DNA of 64,000 nt from Streptomyces bauhiniae (GCF_004784475.1 NZ_SRRT01000002.1:310001-374000); one strand, 5' to 3'. Positions 34,493 through 43,247 are shown, counted from the first letter of the stretch. Numbers and translations are program-made. Notes: a model not told the origin generated them from the letters alone.

Positions 34493-35137
34493 GTGGAGTG
34501 GGGGCTGGCGGATGCGGTGGTGTGGCGCAACCGGGCCCTGATGCTCTTCGACCGGGTCGCGGTGCCGGTCGCGGTCTGCGACGTGTACGGCAAGGTGCTG
34601 CTGGCCAACCCGGCGATGGCCGCCGAGTGCGGTACGTCACCGGGGCAGCTCCGCGGCCGTGACGTGCTGGAGCTGTTCCGCCCCGAGGAGGCCGGCCAGG
34701 TCGAGCGGATCGCCCAGGCGCTGCGGCTGCGGCACCGCTCCCGCTACCAGGTGTCGGTGAGCTGGAGCCCGCCCGGCGGGACGGAGCGGTACGGGGAGCT
34801 GACCGCCGACCCGGTGAGCGACTCCACGGACGAGACCCCGGCGCTGCTGGTGATGCTCCGGGTACTCGGACAGAGCGAGCCGGAGCCAGCCGCCGAGCCC
34901 GCGCCCGTCACCCCGGTCGAGGGCGCGGTGCTGGCACTGCTGGCCCAGGGCGCCACGACCGGCCGGGCCGCCCGTGAGCTGGGCCTGAGCCGGGACGGTG
35001 TCGCGTATCACCTGCGCCGCCTGTCCGCCCGCTGGCACACGGCCAACCGCACCGAACTGGTCGCCCGCGCCTACGCCCTGGGCGTGCTCGCGCCCGGCGT
35101 GTGGCCGCCTCGGGTACGGGGTGCCGAGGCCGAGTAG
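34493..35137 (+). CDS. PAS-domain LuxR-type transcriptional regulator
   Basis: 214 aa. A PAS domain lies at about 12-125 (VAVPVAVCDVYGKVLLANPA and PGQLRGRDVLELFRPEEAGQ), then a linker rich in Pro/Glu, and a C-terminal LuxR helix-turn-helix (GAVLALLAQGATTGRAAREL and LSRDGVAYHLRRLSARW). The GTG at 34493 has GGGAGG upstream; the very long open frame before it is antisense to the P450 gene. It is divergent from the CYP102 fusion and likely its regulator, perhaps sensing the substrate or redox state through PAS (inference). Confidence 0.87.
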   Translation: MEWGLADAVVWRNRALMLFDRVAVPVAVCDVYGKVLLANPAMAAECGTSPGQLRGRDVLELFRPEEAGQVERIAQALRLRHRSRYQVSVSWSPPGGTERYGELTADPVSDSTDETPALLVMLRVLGQSEPEPAAEPAPVTPVEGAVLALLAQGATTGRAARELGLSRDGVAYHLRRLSARWHTANRTELVARAYALGVLAPGVWPPRVRGAEAE

Positions 35138-35238
35138 GGACGGCGCACGGAAAACCGCTTGGCCCGGCACCCTGGCGCTCTATACCCTCGTAAACCTAGA
35201 CCCCCTAGGCTCATGGCTACAACAGAAGGAATCCCCCG

Positions 35239-35733
35239 ATGCGACCCCTCACCGAGCAGGACATCCGCGCCTCCTTCGTCAACTGCTCCAAGGGTGACGC
35301 CAAGCGGCTGGCCGTCCCCCGTGACCTGGCCGAACGCCCCTGGGACGACCTGGACTTCCTGGGCTGGCGCGATCCGGGCGCGCCCGACCGCAGCTATCTG
35401 GTCCTCGAACGCGGCACCGGGCTCGTCGGCATCGCGCTGCGCTACCCGACGGTCCGGCGCGGCTTCCAGCACCGCAGCATGTGCTCGGTGTGTCTGACGA
35501 CCCATCGCGGCGGCGGGGTCTCGCTGATGACCGCCCGCAAGGCCGGGGCGGCGGGCCGCGAGGGAAACTCCGTCGGCGTGTACATGTGCGCCGACCTGGC
35601 GTGTTCCCTGTATGTCCGGGGGAAGAAGGTGCCGGAGTCGGGGAGCAGGTTCGAGGAGAGCCTCACGACGGAGGAGCAGATCGCCCGCGCGAGCGGCAAC
35701 CTCGGCGCCTTCGTCGATCGCCTGTACGTCTGA
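35239..35733 (+). CDS. FBP-domain (FusB-like C-terminal zinc finger) protein
   Basis: 164 aa. The second half has the four-Cys treble-clef zinc site of FusB/FBP proteins, MCSVCLTTHRGGG and YMCADLACSLYVRGK, with the usual preceding block EQDIRASFVNCSKGDAKRL. FusB-type proteins bind elongation factor G and release it from stalled ribosomes, which gives fusidic acid tolerance in staphylococci. Actinomycete homologues may have a ribosome-recycling role, but this is unproven. ATG with AGAAGGAA upstream. Confidence 0.88.
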   Translation: MRPLTEQDIRASFVNCSKGDAKRLAVPRDLAERPWDDLDFLGWRDPGAPDRSYLVLERGTGLVGIALRYPTVRRGFQHRSMCSVCLTTHRGGGVSLMTARKAGAAGREGNSVGVYMCADLACSLYVRGKKVPESGSRFEESLTTEEQIARASGNLGAFVDRLYV

Positions 35734-35808
35734 GGGCCGCCCCTTTCGCGTACACGGTGCTCGAACGGCCCCGTTCGGCACGGTTACGGAAAGGGAAGAC
35801 GCCAAAGG

Positions 35809-37089
35809 ATGCCAGACGTACGGAAGTGGATGGACGCGCAAGCGCGACGCAAGTGGGCCGACGCGCTGCGGCGCCTGGTCGCGCGCCGCCGGGAGCCGGT
35901 GGTCGTCCAGACACTGCGGGCGGCCGGTGCGGCCACGGTCGCCTATGTGATCGCGCTCCGGCTCAGCCCGGAACCGGCGCCGCTGACCGCGCCCCTGACG
36001 GCCCTGCTGGTCGTCCAGGTCACCTTCTTCGCCACCCTCACCAACGGCATCCGCCGCGTGAACGCCGTGGTGACGGGCGTCCTGGTCGCCATCGTCTTCA
36101 GCCTCCTGGTCGGCCTGACCTGGTGGAGCCTGGCCCTGCTGCTGATTGCCGCGCTGAGCGTGGGTCACCTGGTGCGCGTGGACGAGTACGTGAACGAGGT
36201 GGCGATCAGCGCGATGCTCGTGCTCGGCGTCACCACGGTCGGCTACACGGCGTGGGCGCGGATCGTGGAGACCCTGATCGGCGCCATCATCGGCATGGCC
36301 TGCAATCTGCTGCTGCCGCCCCCGGTGTGGGTGGACGCGGCGGGGCGGTCCATCGAGTGGCTGGCCCGCAGGCTGCGTCAGCTCATGCTCCGGATGGGTG
36401 AGGAGGCGGCGGGCGCCATCCCCTGGCAGCGGGCGGCCGAACGGCTGCACGAGGCACGCCGGCTGGATCACGACATCATCCAGGTGGACGCCGCCCTGCG
36501 GCAGGCCGAGGAGAGCCTCAGGCTCAACCCGCGTGTCAAGGAGGGCCTGCTGCACCGGGTGGTGCTGCGCACCGGCCTGGACACGCTGGAGATCTGCACG
36601 GTCGTCCTGCGGGTGCTGGCCCGCTCCTTCACCGACCTGGCGAAGGCGCGCGGTGCCAAGGAACTGTTCCCGCCGCCGATCGGGCAGACCATGGAACAGG
36701 TGCTGTCCGAGATCGCGGACGCCGTGGTGAGCTTCGCGGTCCTGGTGACCACCGACCTGAGCGCCAACGCCGAGTCGGCCGAGGCCCGGCTCACCGCCGA
36801 GCTGCACACGGCCGCCGCCACCCGCGACCGGCTCGCGGAGCAGCTCCTCGAGCACGTCGCGGAGGACCACGAGGACTGGCAGTTGCTCGGCGCGGTCCTC
36901 ACCGAGGTCAGCCGCATCATCGACGAGCTGGACACCGAGCACCGCAGCCACCGCCTGCTGGAGGAGCTGGACCGCGTCTCCCGCCAGCAGCGCGCCAAGA
37001 TGCCCCGCGTGAACCGCCTGCGCCAGCGTCTCGGCATCCAGGAGGACCTCTGGCGGAACCGTACGGGGGTCGGCGGACGTTCTCGGTGA
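35809..37089 (+). CDS. FUSC-family membrane protein (aromatic acid exporter-like)
   Basis: 426 aa. The N-terminal half has about six closely packed membrane helices (TLRAAGAATVAYVIALRLS, through TLIGAIIGMACNLLLPPPVW), the FUSC/ArAE arrangement. The C-terminal half (about 185-410) is a long charged helical cytoplasmic region. Family members export aromatic acids or related toxic metabolites, or remain uncharacterised. ATG start with AAGGGAAG upstream. The next gene begins 48 bases downstream and may be co-transcribed. Confidence 0.85.
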   Translation: MPDVRKWMDAQARRKWADALRRLVARRREPVVVQTLRAAGAATVAYVIALRLSPEPAPLTAPLTALLVVQVTFFATLTNGIRRVNAVVTGVLVAIVFSLLVGLTWWSLALLLIAALSVGHLVRVDEYVNEVAISAMLVLGVTTVGYTAWARIVETLIGAIIGMACNLLLPPPVWVDAAGRSIEWLARRLRQLMLRMGEEAAGAIPWQRAAERLHEARRLDHDIIQVDAALRQAEESLRLNPRVKEGLLHRVVLRTGLDTLEICTVVLRVLARSFTDLAKARGAKELFPPPIGQTMEQVLSEIADAVVSFAVLVTTDLSANAESAEARLTAELHTAAATRDRLAEQLLEHVAEDHEDWQLLGAVLTEVSRIIDELDTEHRSHRLLEELDRVSRQQRAKMPRVNRLRQRLGIQEDLWRNRTGVGGRSR

Positions 37090-37137
37090 CGGGACACCGG
37101 GCGCGACCGGTGCCGGAACTTCTCAGGGGGCGGTTCG

Positions 37138-38148
37138 ATGGCCGAGCGGGCCGGGGTGCGGATCGACGGGAACACGCTGCGGCTGGGCGACGGGGCGGTG
37201 GTGCGGTTCGTGCGCACCCTGCGGCTGCCGGAGCGGGGTACGCATCCGCTGCCGCCGGGGCTGGGCGAGTTCCCGCTGCGCCGGGTCGCGGACCACGCCG
37301 ACCGGGTGCCGGAGGCGTGGCGGGCGCGCGGCGGGGTGCTGCTGCCGATATACCTGCGCGAGGCGATGTGGCTCAGCTTCGCCGGTACGACGGAACCGGC
37401 CGCCCTCCAGGTCGGCGTCGGCAAGGTGTGCGCGGTCTCCGGCAAGCCCTGGCAGGGCACGCTGGCGCGGGACCCGCAGAACTACCTCACGCTCCCCCGT
37501 CAGCCCTGGCTGGACGGCATCAACTCCGGCAAGGGCACCGTCCGCCAGTTCGTCGCCGTACCCCTCGGGCTCGGCGCGACCGTGGAGGGCCAGGTGACCG
37601 GCGAGGAGACCTGGGGCGGGGTGCAGTTGCAGGCGTACGGGCTGCGCCCGGAGGTGCTGGCGCGGTGGCGGGAGACCCAGCAGGCCAGGAGCGCGCCGCT
37701 CGCCGGGGGTTACGGCGCCCCGCCCGCTTTCGCCGCCCCGGCACCGGGCGCCGCTCCCCGGCAGGCGGCGGCGATGGGACTGGGCGTGGGCGGCTCGATG
37801 CGCCAGGAGGTCTACCGGGACGAACGCCCCGCGTCCGACTGGTCCGACACCCCGGCCGGCCGGGTCTTCGTCCACCTGGTCACCCCGCCCGAGTGGCGCC
37901 GCATCACCGGCGAGGAGCCCCCGCCCTCCCCCGTGGACCGGGCCGCGTACACCGGGGCGGGCCTGCCCTGGTTCGAGCACTACGACGACGAGGCCGACGA
38001 CCTCTCCCCCGCCGGCCCCCTGAAGCCGGTGCGCCCGGTGGGCGACTGGCTGGGCGCCGACCTGGACCCCTGGCAGCAGCCGGCGCCGGGTCAGGTGGTC
38101 CCGCTGAAGGACGCGCCGGGCAAGCCGGTGGCCGACGGGGACTGGTGA
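37138..38148 (+). CDS. Conserved hypothetical protein
   Basis: 336 aa, family not recognised. The N-terminal 190 residues are beta-rich (GVRIDGNTLRLGDGAVVRFV onward) with WLSFAGTTEPAALQVGVGKV and YLTLPRQPWLDGINSGKGTV. An Ala/Pro-rich linker follows, then a second region with VFVHLVTPPEWRRITGEEP and an acidic motif WFEHYDDEADD. There is no signal peptide or membrane helix. ATG with GGGGGCGG upstream. Proline-rich and probably cytoplasmic; the role is unknown. Confidence 0.8.
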   Translation: MAERAGVRIDGNTLRLGDGAVVRFVRTLRLPERGTHPLPPGLGEFPLRRVADHADRVPEAWRARGGVLLPIYLREAMWLSFAGTTEPAALQVGVGKVCAVSGKPWQGTLARDPQNYLTLPRQPWLDGINSGKGTVRQFVAVPLGLGATVEGQVTGEETWGGVQLQAYGLRPEVLARWRETQQARSAPLAGGYGAPPAFAAPAPGAAPRQAAAMGLGVGGSMRQEVYRDERPASDWSDTPAGRVFVHLVTPPEWRRITGEEPPPSPVDRAAYTGAGLPWFEHYDDEADDLSPAGPLKPVRPVGDWLGADLDPWQQPAPGQVVPLKDAPGKPVADGDW

Positions 38149-38232
38149 CCGCGCGCCCCGCCTTGCCTTCGGCGCCCGGTCCGCGACAGGGTGGCCGGGA
38201 CCACGGTGACGGGTGAGCATTCAAGGGGCGGC

Positions 38233-39414
38233 ATGGACAACGCAGCAGGGGAACGGGACGGCTGGAGCAGGCGGCGCTTCGTCGGCGCCATGGCGGGCAC
38301 GGCCGCCGTCGTGACGGTGCCCGCGCCCGCCGCGCCGCCCCCGGACCCCGCCCCGGCGCCTCAGCGCCGGAAGGCCGAACCGGGACCCCGCCCACTGTAC
38401 CTGGGCACCTACACCTCCGTCGAGGGCGGCGGCAAGGGCGTGACCGTGGCGCGGTACGACCCGGTCTCGGGCGCGGTCACCGACGCGGAGTCGCTGGCCG
38501 AGATCCCGGACCCGTCGTACGTCACCGTCCACCCGGACGGACACACGCTGTACGCGGTCGACGAGCGCGAGGACGGCGCGGTGACCGCCGTACGGCTGGC
38601 GGACGGACAGGTTTTGGGCAGCCTGAGCACGGGCGGTTCGGGGCCCTGTCATCTGTCGGTGCACCCGAGCGGGCGCTGGCTGCTGAGCGCGAACTACGGC
38701 TCGGGCAGTGTGGCCGTGCACCCCGTCGACACCTCGGGCGCGCTCGGTGAACGGACCGCGCTGGTCACGCATTCCAGCCCGGCGCCGGGTCCGGGTCAAC
38801 AGGGCCCGCACGCGCACCAGTTCATCACCAGCCCGGACGGCGGCCATGTGCTCTCGGTCGACCTGGGCACCGACACCGTCTACACCTACCGGCTGGACAC
38901 CGAGCACGGCACGCTGACCGAGGTCTCCCAGGCGCACACCCGACCGGGAGCGGGCCCGCGCCATCTGACGTTCCATCCGAACGGGCGGTACGCGTACCTC
39001 GCCAACGAGGTGGACGACACGGTGGCCGTCTGCGCGTACGACCCGGAGACCGGGCGGCTGACCGTGGGCGAGCCGCAGTCCTCGGGGGCGAGCGGGGACG
39101 CCACCAACTACCCGGCGCAGTTCGTGGTGACGCCCGGCGGCGACTTCGCGTTCCTCGCCAACCGGGGGCACGACAGCATCGCCCGGTACGCCGTCGAGGA
39201 GGACGGCGCCCGGCTGCGGCTGCTGGACACGGTGCCGGTGGACGGGGACTTCCCCCGCCAGCTCGCCCTCGCGCCGGACGGCCGGCTGCTGTTCACGGCG
39301 AACCAGCGCTCCGGCACGGTGAGCGTGTTCCACGTCGACACCGGTACCGGAGCGCTCGGTCAAGCCGGTGAGCCGTTCGCGTCACCGGTCGCCGTCTGCG
39401 CGGTGCCGCTGTAG
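38233..39414 (+). CDS. Exported lactonase (7-bladed beta-propeller, YkgB/Pgl-like)
   Basis: 393 aa. A Tat signal (WSRRRFVGAMAGTAAVV) is followed by a beta-propeller of the 6-phosphogluconolactonase-like (muconate lactonising) family: YLGTYTSVEGGGKGVTVARY, DPSYVTVHPDGHTLYAVDE, LSVHPSGRWLLSANYGSGSV, QGPHAHQFITSPDG and GPRHLTFHPNGRYAYLANE. In the cytosol these enzymes open gluconolactone rings; here the protein is exported, so its substrate is probably an extracellular lactone. Its 3' end overlaps the convergent DUF2470 gene by 33 bases. Confidence 0.88.
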   Translation: MDNAAGERDGWSRRRFVGAMAGTAAVVTVPAPAAPPPDPAPAPQRRKAEPGPRPLYLGTYTSVEGGGKGVTVARYDPVSGAVTDAESLAEIPDPSYVTVHPDGHTLYAVDEREDGAVTAVRLADGQVLGSLSTGGSGPCHLSVHPSGRWLLSANYGSGSVAVHPVDTSGALGERTALVTHSSPAPGPGQQGPHAHQFITSPDGGHVLSVDLGTDTVYTYRLDTEHGTLTEVSQAHTRPGAGPRHLTFHPNGRYAYLANEVDDTVAVCAYDPETGRLTVGEPQSSGASGDATNYPAQFVVTPGGDFAFLANRGHDSIARYAVEEDGARLRLLDTVPVDGDFPRQLALAPDGRLLFTANQRSGTVSVFHVDTGTGALGQAGEPFASPVAVCAVPL

Positions 39415-40107
39415 GGCGCGCGGGCAGGCGGCGGCGCTGGCCTGGGTGAGCAGCGCGTGCATGCGCTCGGTGAGCTGCGAGACGTCGTCGGCGGGCGTGT
39501 GGAACGCCAGCCGTACGTCGCCGTGCGCGCGGGTGCGTTCGATGCGGAGGGTGAGACCGTGCCGGTCCACCGCGAGCGGAGCCACGCGGGTCACGGCGTG
39601 CAGGCTCTCCGGCCGGACCAGCCGGGTGAGCCGCTCCACGGCGTCCGGGTGGGAGTCGGCGAGGTGGGTGAGCAACTGCGCCTCGGCGGTGGCCAGCGGG
39701 TCGGGCCGGGCGGCCGCGTACTCCTCCAGCTCGATCAGCACTGCCCCCGAGGGCTGGCGCAGCACCACGCGGGTGGGCGTGAACAGCAGCCGCGCGCCGC
39801 GCTGGGAGAACCAGCCGGCCAGCCACAGCCGGGCCCGGATGCGCTGGCGCACCGGCACGGGTGCCACGTCGGCGAACTCCAGCACGGCGGTGGGCTCGCC
39901 GCGCGGGGCGCACAGCGCGGCGGCGAACAGGGCGCTGTCCTCGGGCACGTCGAGCAGCACCCCGCCGTCGCCGGTCACGGTGTGCGCGCCGACGTACTCC
40001 TCGCGGGCGCCGTCCGCGGTCACCGCGCACGACCACGCGGCGGCAAGGACCGACCGCGCCCGCTCCGCCGCTCCGGGTCCTGCCGCCCAGTCCTGCGTGT
40101 CACCCAT
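39382..40107 (-). CDS. DUF2470 / heme-iron-utilisation-like protein
   Basis: 241 aa. The N-terminal two thirds look like a split beta-barrel (FMN/heme-binding-like): RSVLAAAWSCAVTADGAREE through RARLWLAGWFSQRGARLLFT. The C-terminal part matches DUF2470 (LLTHLADSHPDAVERLTRLV, and DRHGLTLRIERTRAHGDVRLAFHTPADD), the helical domain of HugZ-type heme oxygenase relatives. The ATG at 40105-40107 has AGGAGG upstream, and an iron box touches the ribosome site, so expression should be induced by iron starvation. A role in heme-iron or cellular iron handling is likely; the heme-ligand His is not certain. Confidence 0.82.
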   Translation of the reverse strand: MGDTQDWAAGPGAAERARSVLAAAWSCAVTADGAREEYVGAHTVTGDGGVLLDVPEDSALFAAALCAPRGEPTAVLEFADVAPVPVRQRIRARLWLAGWFSQRGARLLFTPTRVVLRQPSGAVLIELEEYAAARPDPLATAEAQLLTHLADSHPDAVERLTRLVRPESLHAVTRVAPLAVDRHGLTLRIERTRAHGDVRLAFHTPADDVSQLTERMHALLTQASAAACPRALQRHRADGDR

Positions 40108-40119
40108 CCCGAGTCCTCC

Positions 40120-40138
40120 TTAGGTAAGCCTTGCCTAA
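40120..40138. promoter_or_regulatory. Iron box (DmdR/IdeR-type operator)
   Basis: TTAGGTAAGCCTTGCCTAA matches 15 of 19 positions of the DtxR/IdeR consensus TTAGGTTAGGCTAACCTAA. It is immediately upstream of the ribosome site of the DUF2470 gene. Confidence 0.85.
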
Positions 40139-40214
40139 CCTATCGAAGATCCGGGCATACGCCAACCACGCCACCCCGATCGGGTGACACGAACAGGGTT
40201 ACGGATACGCGCCG

Positions 40215-40820
40215 TCAGGCGATGGCGCCGAGCAACGCCCGCGCGCACAGCTCGCGCACCTGGCCCCGGCCGGGCTCGCCCTCGCGCAGCCACTCCAGGC
40301 AGACGGCGGTGGTGAAGGCGAGCCAGCCGCGCACCGCGAGCCGGGCCTGCGGGGAGCCCTCGACGGCGGGCCCGAACTCGGGATCGGCGGCCAGCGCGGC
40401 GAGGATCTGCCGCTCCTGCGCGGCCAACGCCCGCTGATAGACCCGCCGTACGGCCTGGTCGCCGGCCGCGTCGGCCCGGTGGAAGGCGCGGAAGCCATGG
40501 GCGTGCGCCTCGACGTACCCGAGGTAGGCGTCCAGACCGGCGCCGAGCTGCTCGCGGACCGGCACGCCGGGCACGGCCGCGGTCATCCGGAGCATGCGTT
40601 CGCTCTCCCGCTCCACCACGGCGGCGAAGAAGTCCCGCTTGTTCGGAAAGTAGTGGTACAGCAGACCCCGTGAGACCCCGGCGATCTCGGCGACCCGCTC
40701 GATCCACACGTCGTCGTACGGACTCTCGGAGAACAGGCGCGCCCCGACCGACAGGAGTTGCTCGCGGCGCTCCTCGGTGCTCAGTCGGCGCCGGGCGCGT
40801 TCCCCCTGGTTGGCGGCCAT
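40215..40820 (-). CDS. TetR-family repressor divergent from a P450
   Basis: 201 aa. The N-terminal helix-turn-helix (RREQLLSVGARLFSESPYDD through GVSRGLLYHYFPNKRDFFAA) is canonical TetR. The helical C-terminal ligand domain has the pattern of regulators sensing lipids or drugs. It is divergent from the CYP102-like heme-domain gene, and a perfect inverted repeat lies between them. The same arrangement of TetR and CYP102 is known from Bacillus (Bm3R1, FatR), where fatty acids release the repressor. ATG start. Confidence 0.92.
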   Translation of the reverse strand: MAANQGERARRRLSTEERREQLLSVGARLFSESPYDDVWIERVAEIAGVSRGLLYHYFPNKRDFFAAVVERESERMLRMTAAVPGVPVREQLGAGLDAYLGYVEAHAHGFRAFHRADAAGDQAVRRVYQRALAAQERQILAALAADPEFGPAVEGSPQARLAVRGWLAFTTAVCLEWLREGEPGRGQVRELCARALLGAIA

Positions 40821-40885
40821 GCCGTCACCCTACTGGACGCGTTGCTTGACGTGGGTTCAGTAGGCGGACCAGACTGCCAGCACTA

Positions 40886-40901
40886 TTGAACTCGCGTTCA
40901 A
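40886..40901. promoter_or_regulatory. Candidate TetR operator
   Basis: TTGAAC-TCGC-GTTCAA is a perfect inverted repeat in the 132-base divergent region between the TetR and P450 genes. The half-sites TGAAC/GTTCA recall the core of the Bm3R1/FatR operators. A looser pair, CCTACTG / CAGTAGG, flanks the region 40828-40864. Confidence 0.6.
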
Positions 40902-40952
40902 CACGCGGGTGGTGGACGCACAACAGGCCACCGGATCAAGGGAGATCGCGTC

Positions 40953-42467
40953 ATGGACGGGACGACGGGGGCGGGACTGCCCAAGGGGTTCCGCAGTGCC
41001 GAGCAGGGCTGGCCGGAGCTGGACCGCATCCCGCATCCGCCCCGCAGGCTGCCGTTGCTCGGCGACGTCCTGGGCGTCGACCGGCGCACCCCGCTCCAGG
41101 ACTCGATGCGCCTCGCGCGCGAGCTGGGCCCGATCTTCCGGCGGCGGGTGCTGAACCGGGAGTTCGTGTTCCTGTGGGGCGCGAAGCTGGCCGCGGACAT
41201 GGCGGACGAGACCCGGTTCGCCAAGCACGTCGGCCTCGGGGTGGCCAACCTGCGCCCGGTCGCCGGGGACGGGCTGTTCACCGCGTACAACCACGAGCCC
41301 AACTGGCAGTTGGCGCACGACGTGCTCGCGCCCGGCTTCAGCCGGGAGGCGATGGCCGGGTACCACTCGATGATGCTGGCGGTCGCGGGCCGGCTGACCG
41401 GCCACTGGGACCGCGAGCTGGCCGCCGGTCGCACGGTGGACGTGCCCGGCGACATGACCCGGCTGACGCTGGAGACCATCGCCCGCACCGGCTTCGGGCA
41501 CGACTTCGGCTCCTTCGAGCGCGACCGGCCGCACCCCTTCGTCACCGCCATGGTCGGCACCCTCGCCTACGCCCAGCGGCTCAACAGCCTGCCGATGCCC
41601 CCGGCGCTCCAGCGGAGGGCCGCCCGGCGCAACGCCGCCGACATCGCCTACCTGAACGACACGGTCGACGCCCTGGTGGCCGCCCGCCGTGAGTCGGGGC
41701 GCGGCGAGGGCGACCTGCTGGACCGGATGCTGGAGACGGCCCACCCCGAGACCGGCGAGCGGCTGTCGGCGGAGAACGTCCGCAAGCAGGTGATCACGTT
41801 CCTGGTCGCGGGCCACGAGACCACGTCCGGCGCGCTCTCGTTCGCCCTGTACTACCTGGCCAGGCACCCCGAGATCGCCGCCCGCGCCCGCGCCGAAGTG
41901 GACCGGGTCTGGGGGGACACCCCCGAGCCGGGCTACGACCAGGTCGCCCGGCTGCGCTATCTGCGCCGGGTGCTGGACGAGTCGCTGCGGCTGTGGCCGA
42001 CCGCGCCCGCCTTCGCCCGCGAGGCCACCGAGGACACCGTGCTGGCCGGCGAGCACCCCATGCGCCGGGGCGGCTGGGCGCTGGTGCTCACGCCGATGCT
42101 GCACCGCGACCCCGAGGTGTGGGGCGAGGACGCCGACCGGTTTGACCCGGACCGCTTCGACGCCAAGGCGGTACGGGGCCGCGCGCCGCACACCTTCAAG
42201 CCGTTCGGTACCGGCGCACGAGCCTGCGTGGGCCGCCAATTCGCCCTGCACGAGGCCACGTTGGTGCTCGGTCTGCTGCTGCGCCGGTACGAGCTGATCC
42301 CCGACCCCGGCTACCGCCTGAAGGTCACCGAGCGCCTGACGCTGATGCCGGACGGCCTGCGCCTGGGCCTGGAGCGCCGGAAGGCCCCCGTCGGCGCACC
42401 GGCCGGCGCTCCCGAGCCGGACGCCGGTTCAGCGGGACGCTGCCCAGTGCACGGGACGGACGAGTGA
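40953..42467 (+). CDS. Stand-alone CYP102-like cytochrome P450 heme domain
   Basis: 504 aa. It closely resembles the heme domain of the fusion at 31088-34261: both have [12 protein letters not shown] or FLIAGHETTSGA, then SFALYYLA-HP, and the FGTG-RAC-GRQFALHEAT heme loop. It also has GDGLFTAYNHEPNW and ExxR in DESLRLWP. No reductase domain follows; the protein ends in a Pro-rich tail with CPVHG. It needs an external electron donor, which is not encoded nearby. The substrate is likely a fatty acid or lipid. The ATG has GGGAGA upstream. Its 3' end overlaps the convergent pentapeptide-repeat gene by 39 bases. Confidence 0.93.
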   Translation: MDGTTGAGLPKGFRSAEQGWPELDRIPHPPRRLPLLGDVLGVDRRTPLQDSMRLARELGPIFRRRVLNREFVFLWGAKLAADMADETRFAKHVGLGVANLRPVAGDGLFTAYNHEPNWQLAHDVLAPGFSREAMAGYHSMMLAVAGRLTGHWDRELAAGRTVDVPGDMTRLTLETIARTGFGHDFGSFERDRPHPFVTAMVGTLAYAQRLNSLPMPPALQRRAARRNAADIAYLNDTVDALVAARRESGRGEGDLLDRMLETAHPETGERLSAENVRKQVITFLVAGHETTSGALSFALYYLARHPEIAARARAEVDRVWGDTPEPGYDQVARLRYLRRVLDESLRLWPTAPAFAREATEDTVLAGEHPMRRGGWALVLTPMLHRDPEVWGEDADRFDPDRFDAKAVRGRAPHTFKPFGTGARACVGRQFALHEATLVLGLLLRRYELIPDPGYRLKVTERLTLMPDGLRLGLERRKAPVGAPAGAPEPDAGSAGRCPVHGTDE

Positions 42468-43247
42468 GCCCGGCAGCCGGGTACCGGGCCCCCCGCGGGC
42501 GGCGTTGACCTGCGGCTGGGTGAGGAACAGCGCGCCGGTGAGGTCGGCGCCGGTCAGATCGGCGCCCCGGAGATCGGCGCCGATCAGGTCGGCCTGCCGC
42601 AGGTCGGCTCCGGTCAGGTCGGCACCGATGAGGCAGGCGCCGCGCAGGCTGATTCCGCGCAGGTCGGCTTGGTCGAGGCGCGCGCCCGCCAGATCCGCGC
42701 CCCTCCGATCCCGGCCCTTCTTCCGGCCTTTGCGGGCCAACTCCGAAGCCTGGAGCAGGAGTTCAGCCACGTCGCTCCAGTGCTCGGCCGGGTCCAGCGC
42801 GGCCAGCTCCTCGGGCTTCTGCGCGGCGAGCCGCTCGGTCTGCTCCAGCGCGCGGCGCAGCTCCGGGTGGAGGGGCCGGGCGGCGTCGAGACCGAGCGCC
42901 TCGGTGAGGTACCAGAGCAGCTCGTGCAGGCGCCGGACCACCGGGAACACCTCGAACATCAGCCGGGCGTGCTTCTTGCCGCCCGTACGCCAGTCCCGGC
43001 CGCCGAAGGTGACCTGGGAGACGCGCTGGCCCGCGCCGAAGCAGTCGTACACCGTGCACCCGGCGTAGCCCTTGCCGCGCAGCTCGGTGTGGATGCCGCA
43101 GGCGTGGTCCTCGCGCAGGTTGGCGCAGGGCTTTCCGGCGGGCTTGTCGTGCGCGAAGTCGGCGGAGCGGGCGAAGGGCAGGGCGACGCAGCAGAGGCCG
43201 AAGCAGTCGGCGCAGTCGGCACGGAGAAGGGGTATGTGATCAGGCAT
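42429..43247 (-). CDS. Cys-rich pentapeptide-repeat protein
   Basis: 272 aa. The N-terminal 75 residues hold many Cys (DCADCFGLCC, CANLREDHACGIH and CTVYDCFGAG), suggesting a metal site. A middle helical region of about 100 residues includes DWRTGGKKHARLMFEVFPVV. The C-terminal part has at least nine pentapeptide repeats of A(D/N)LxG type (LAGARLDQADLRGISLRGAC to LTGADLTGALF), which form a right-handed quadrilateral beta-helix. Similar proteins (Qnr, MfpA) mimic DNA and protect gyrase, but this one is shorter in repeats. ATG start. Function unproven. Confidence 0.85.
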   Translation of the reverse strand: MPDHIPLLRADCADCFGLCCVALPFARSADFAHDKPAGKPCANLREDHACGIHTELRGKGYAGCTVYDCFGAGQRVSQVTFGGRDWRTGGKKHARLMFEVFPVVRRLHELLWYLTEALGLDAARPLHPELRRALEQTERLAAQKPEELAALDPAEHWSDVAELLLQASELARKGRKKGRDRRGADLAGARLDQADLRGISLRGACLIGADLTGADLRQADLIGADLRGADLTGADLTGALFLTQPQVNAARGGPGTRLPGSLVRPVHWAASR

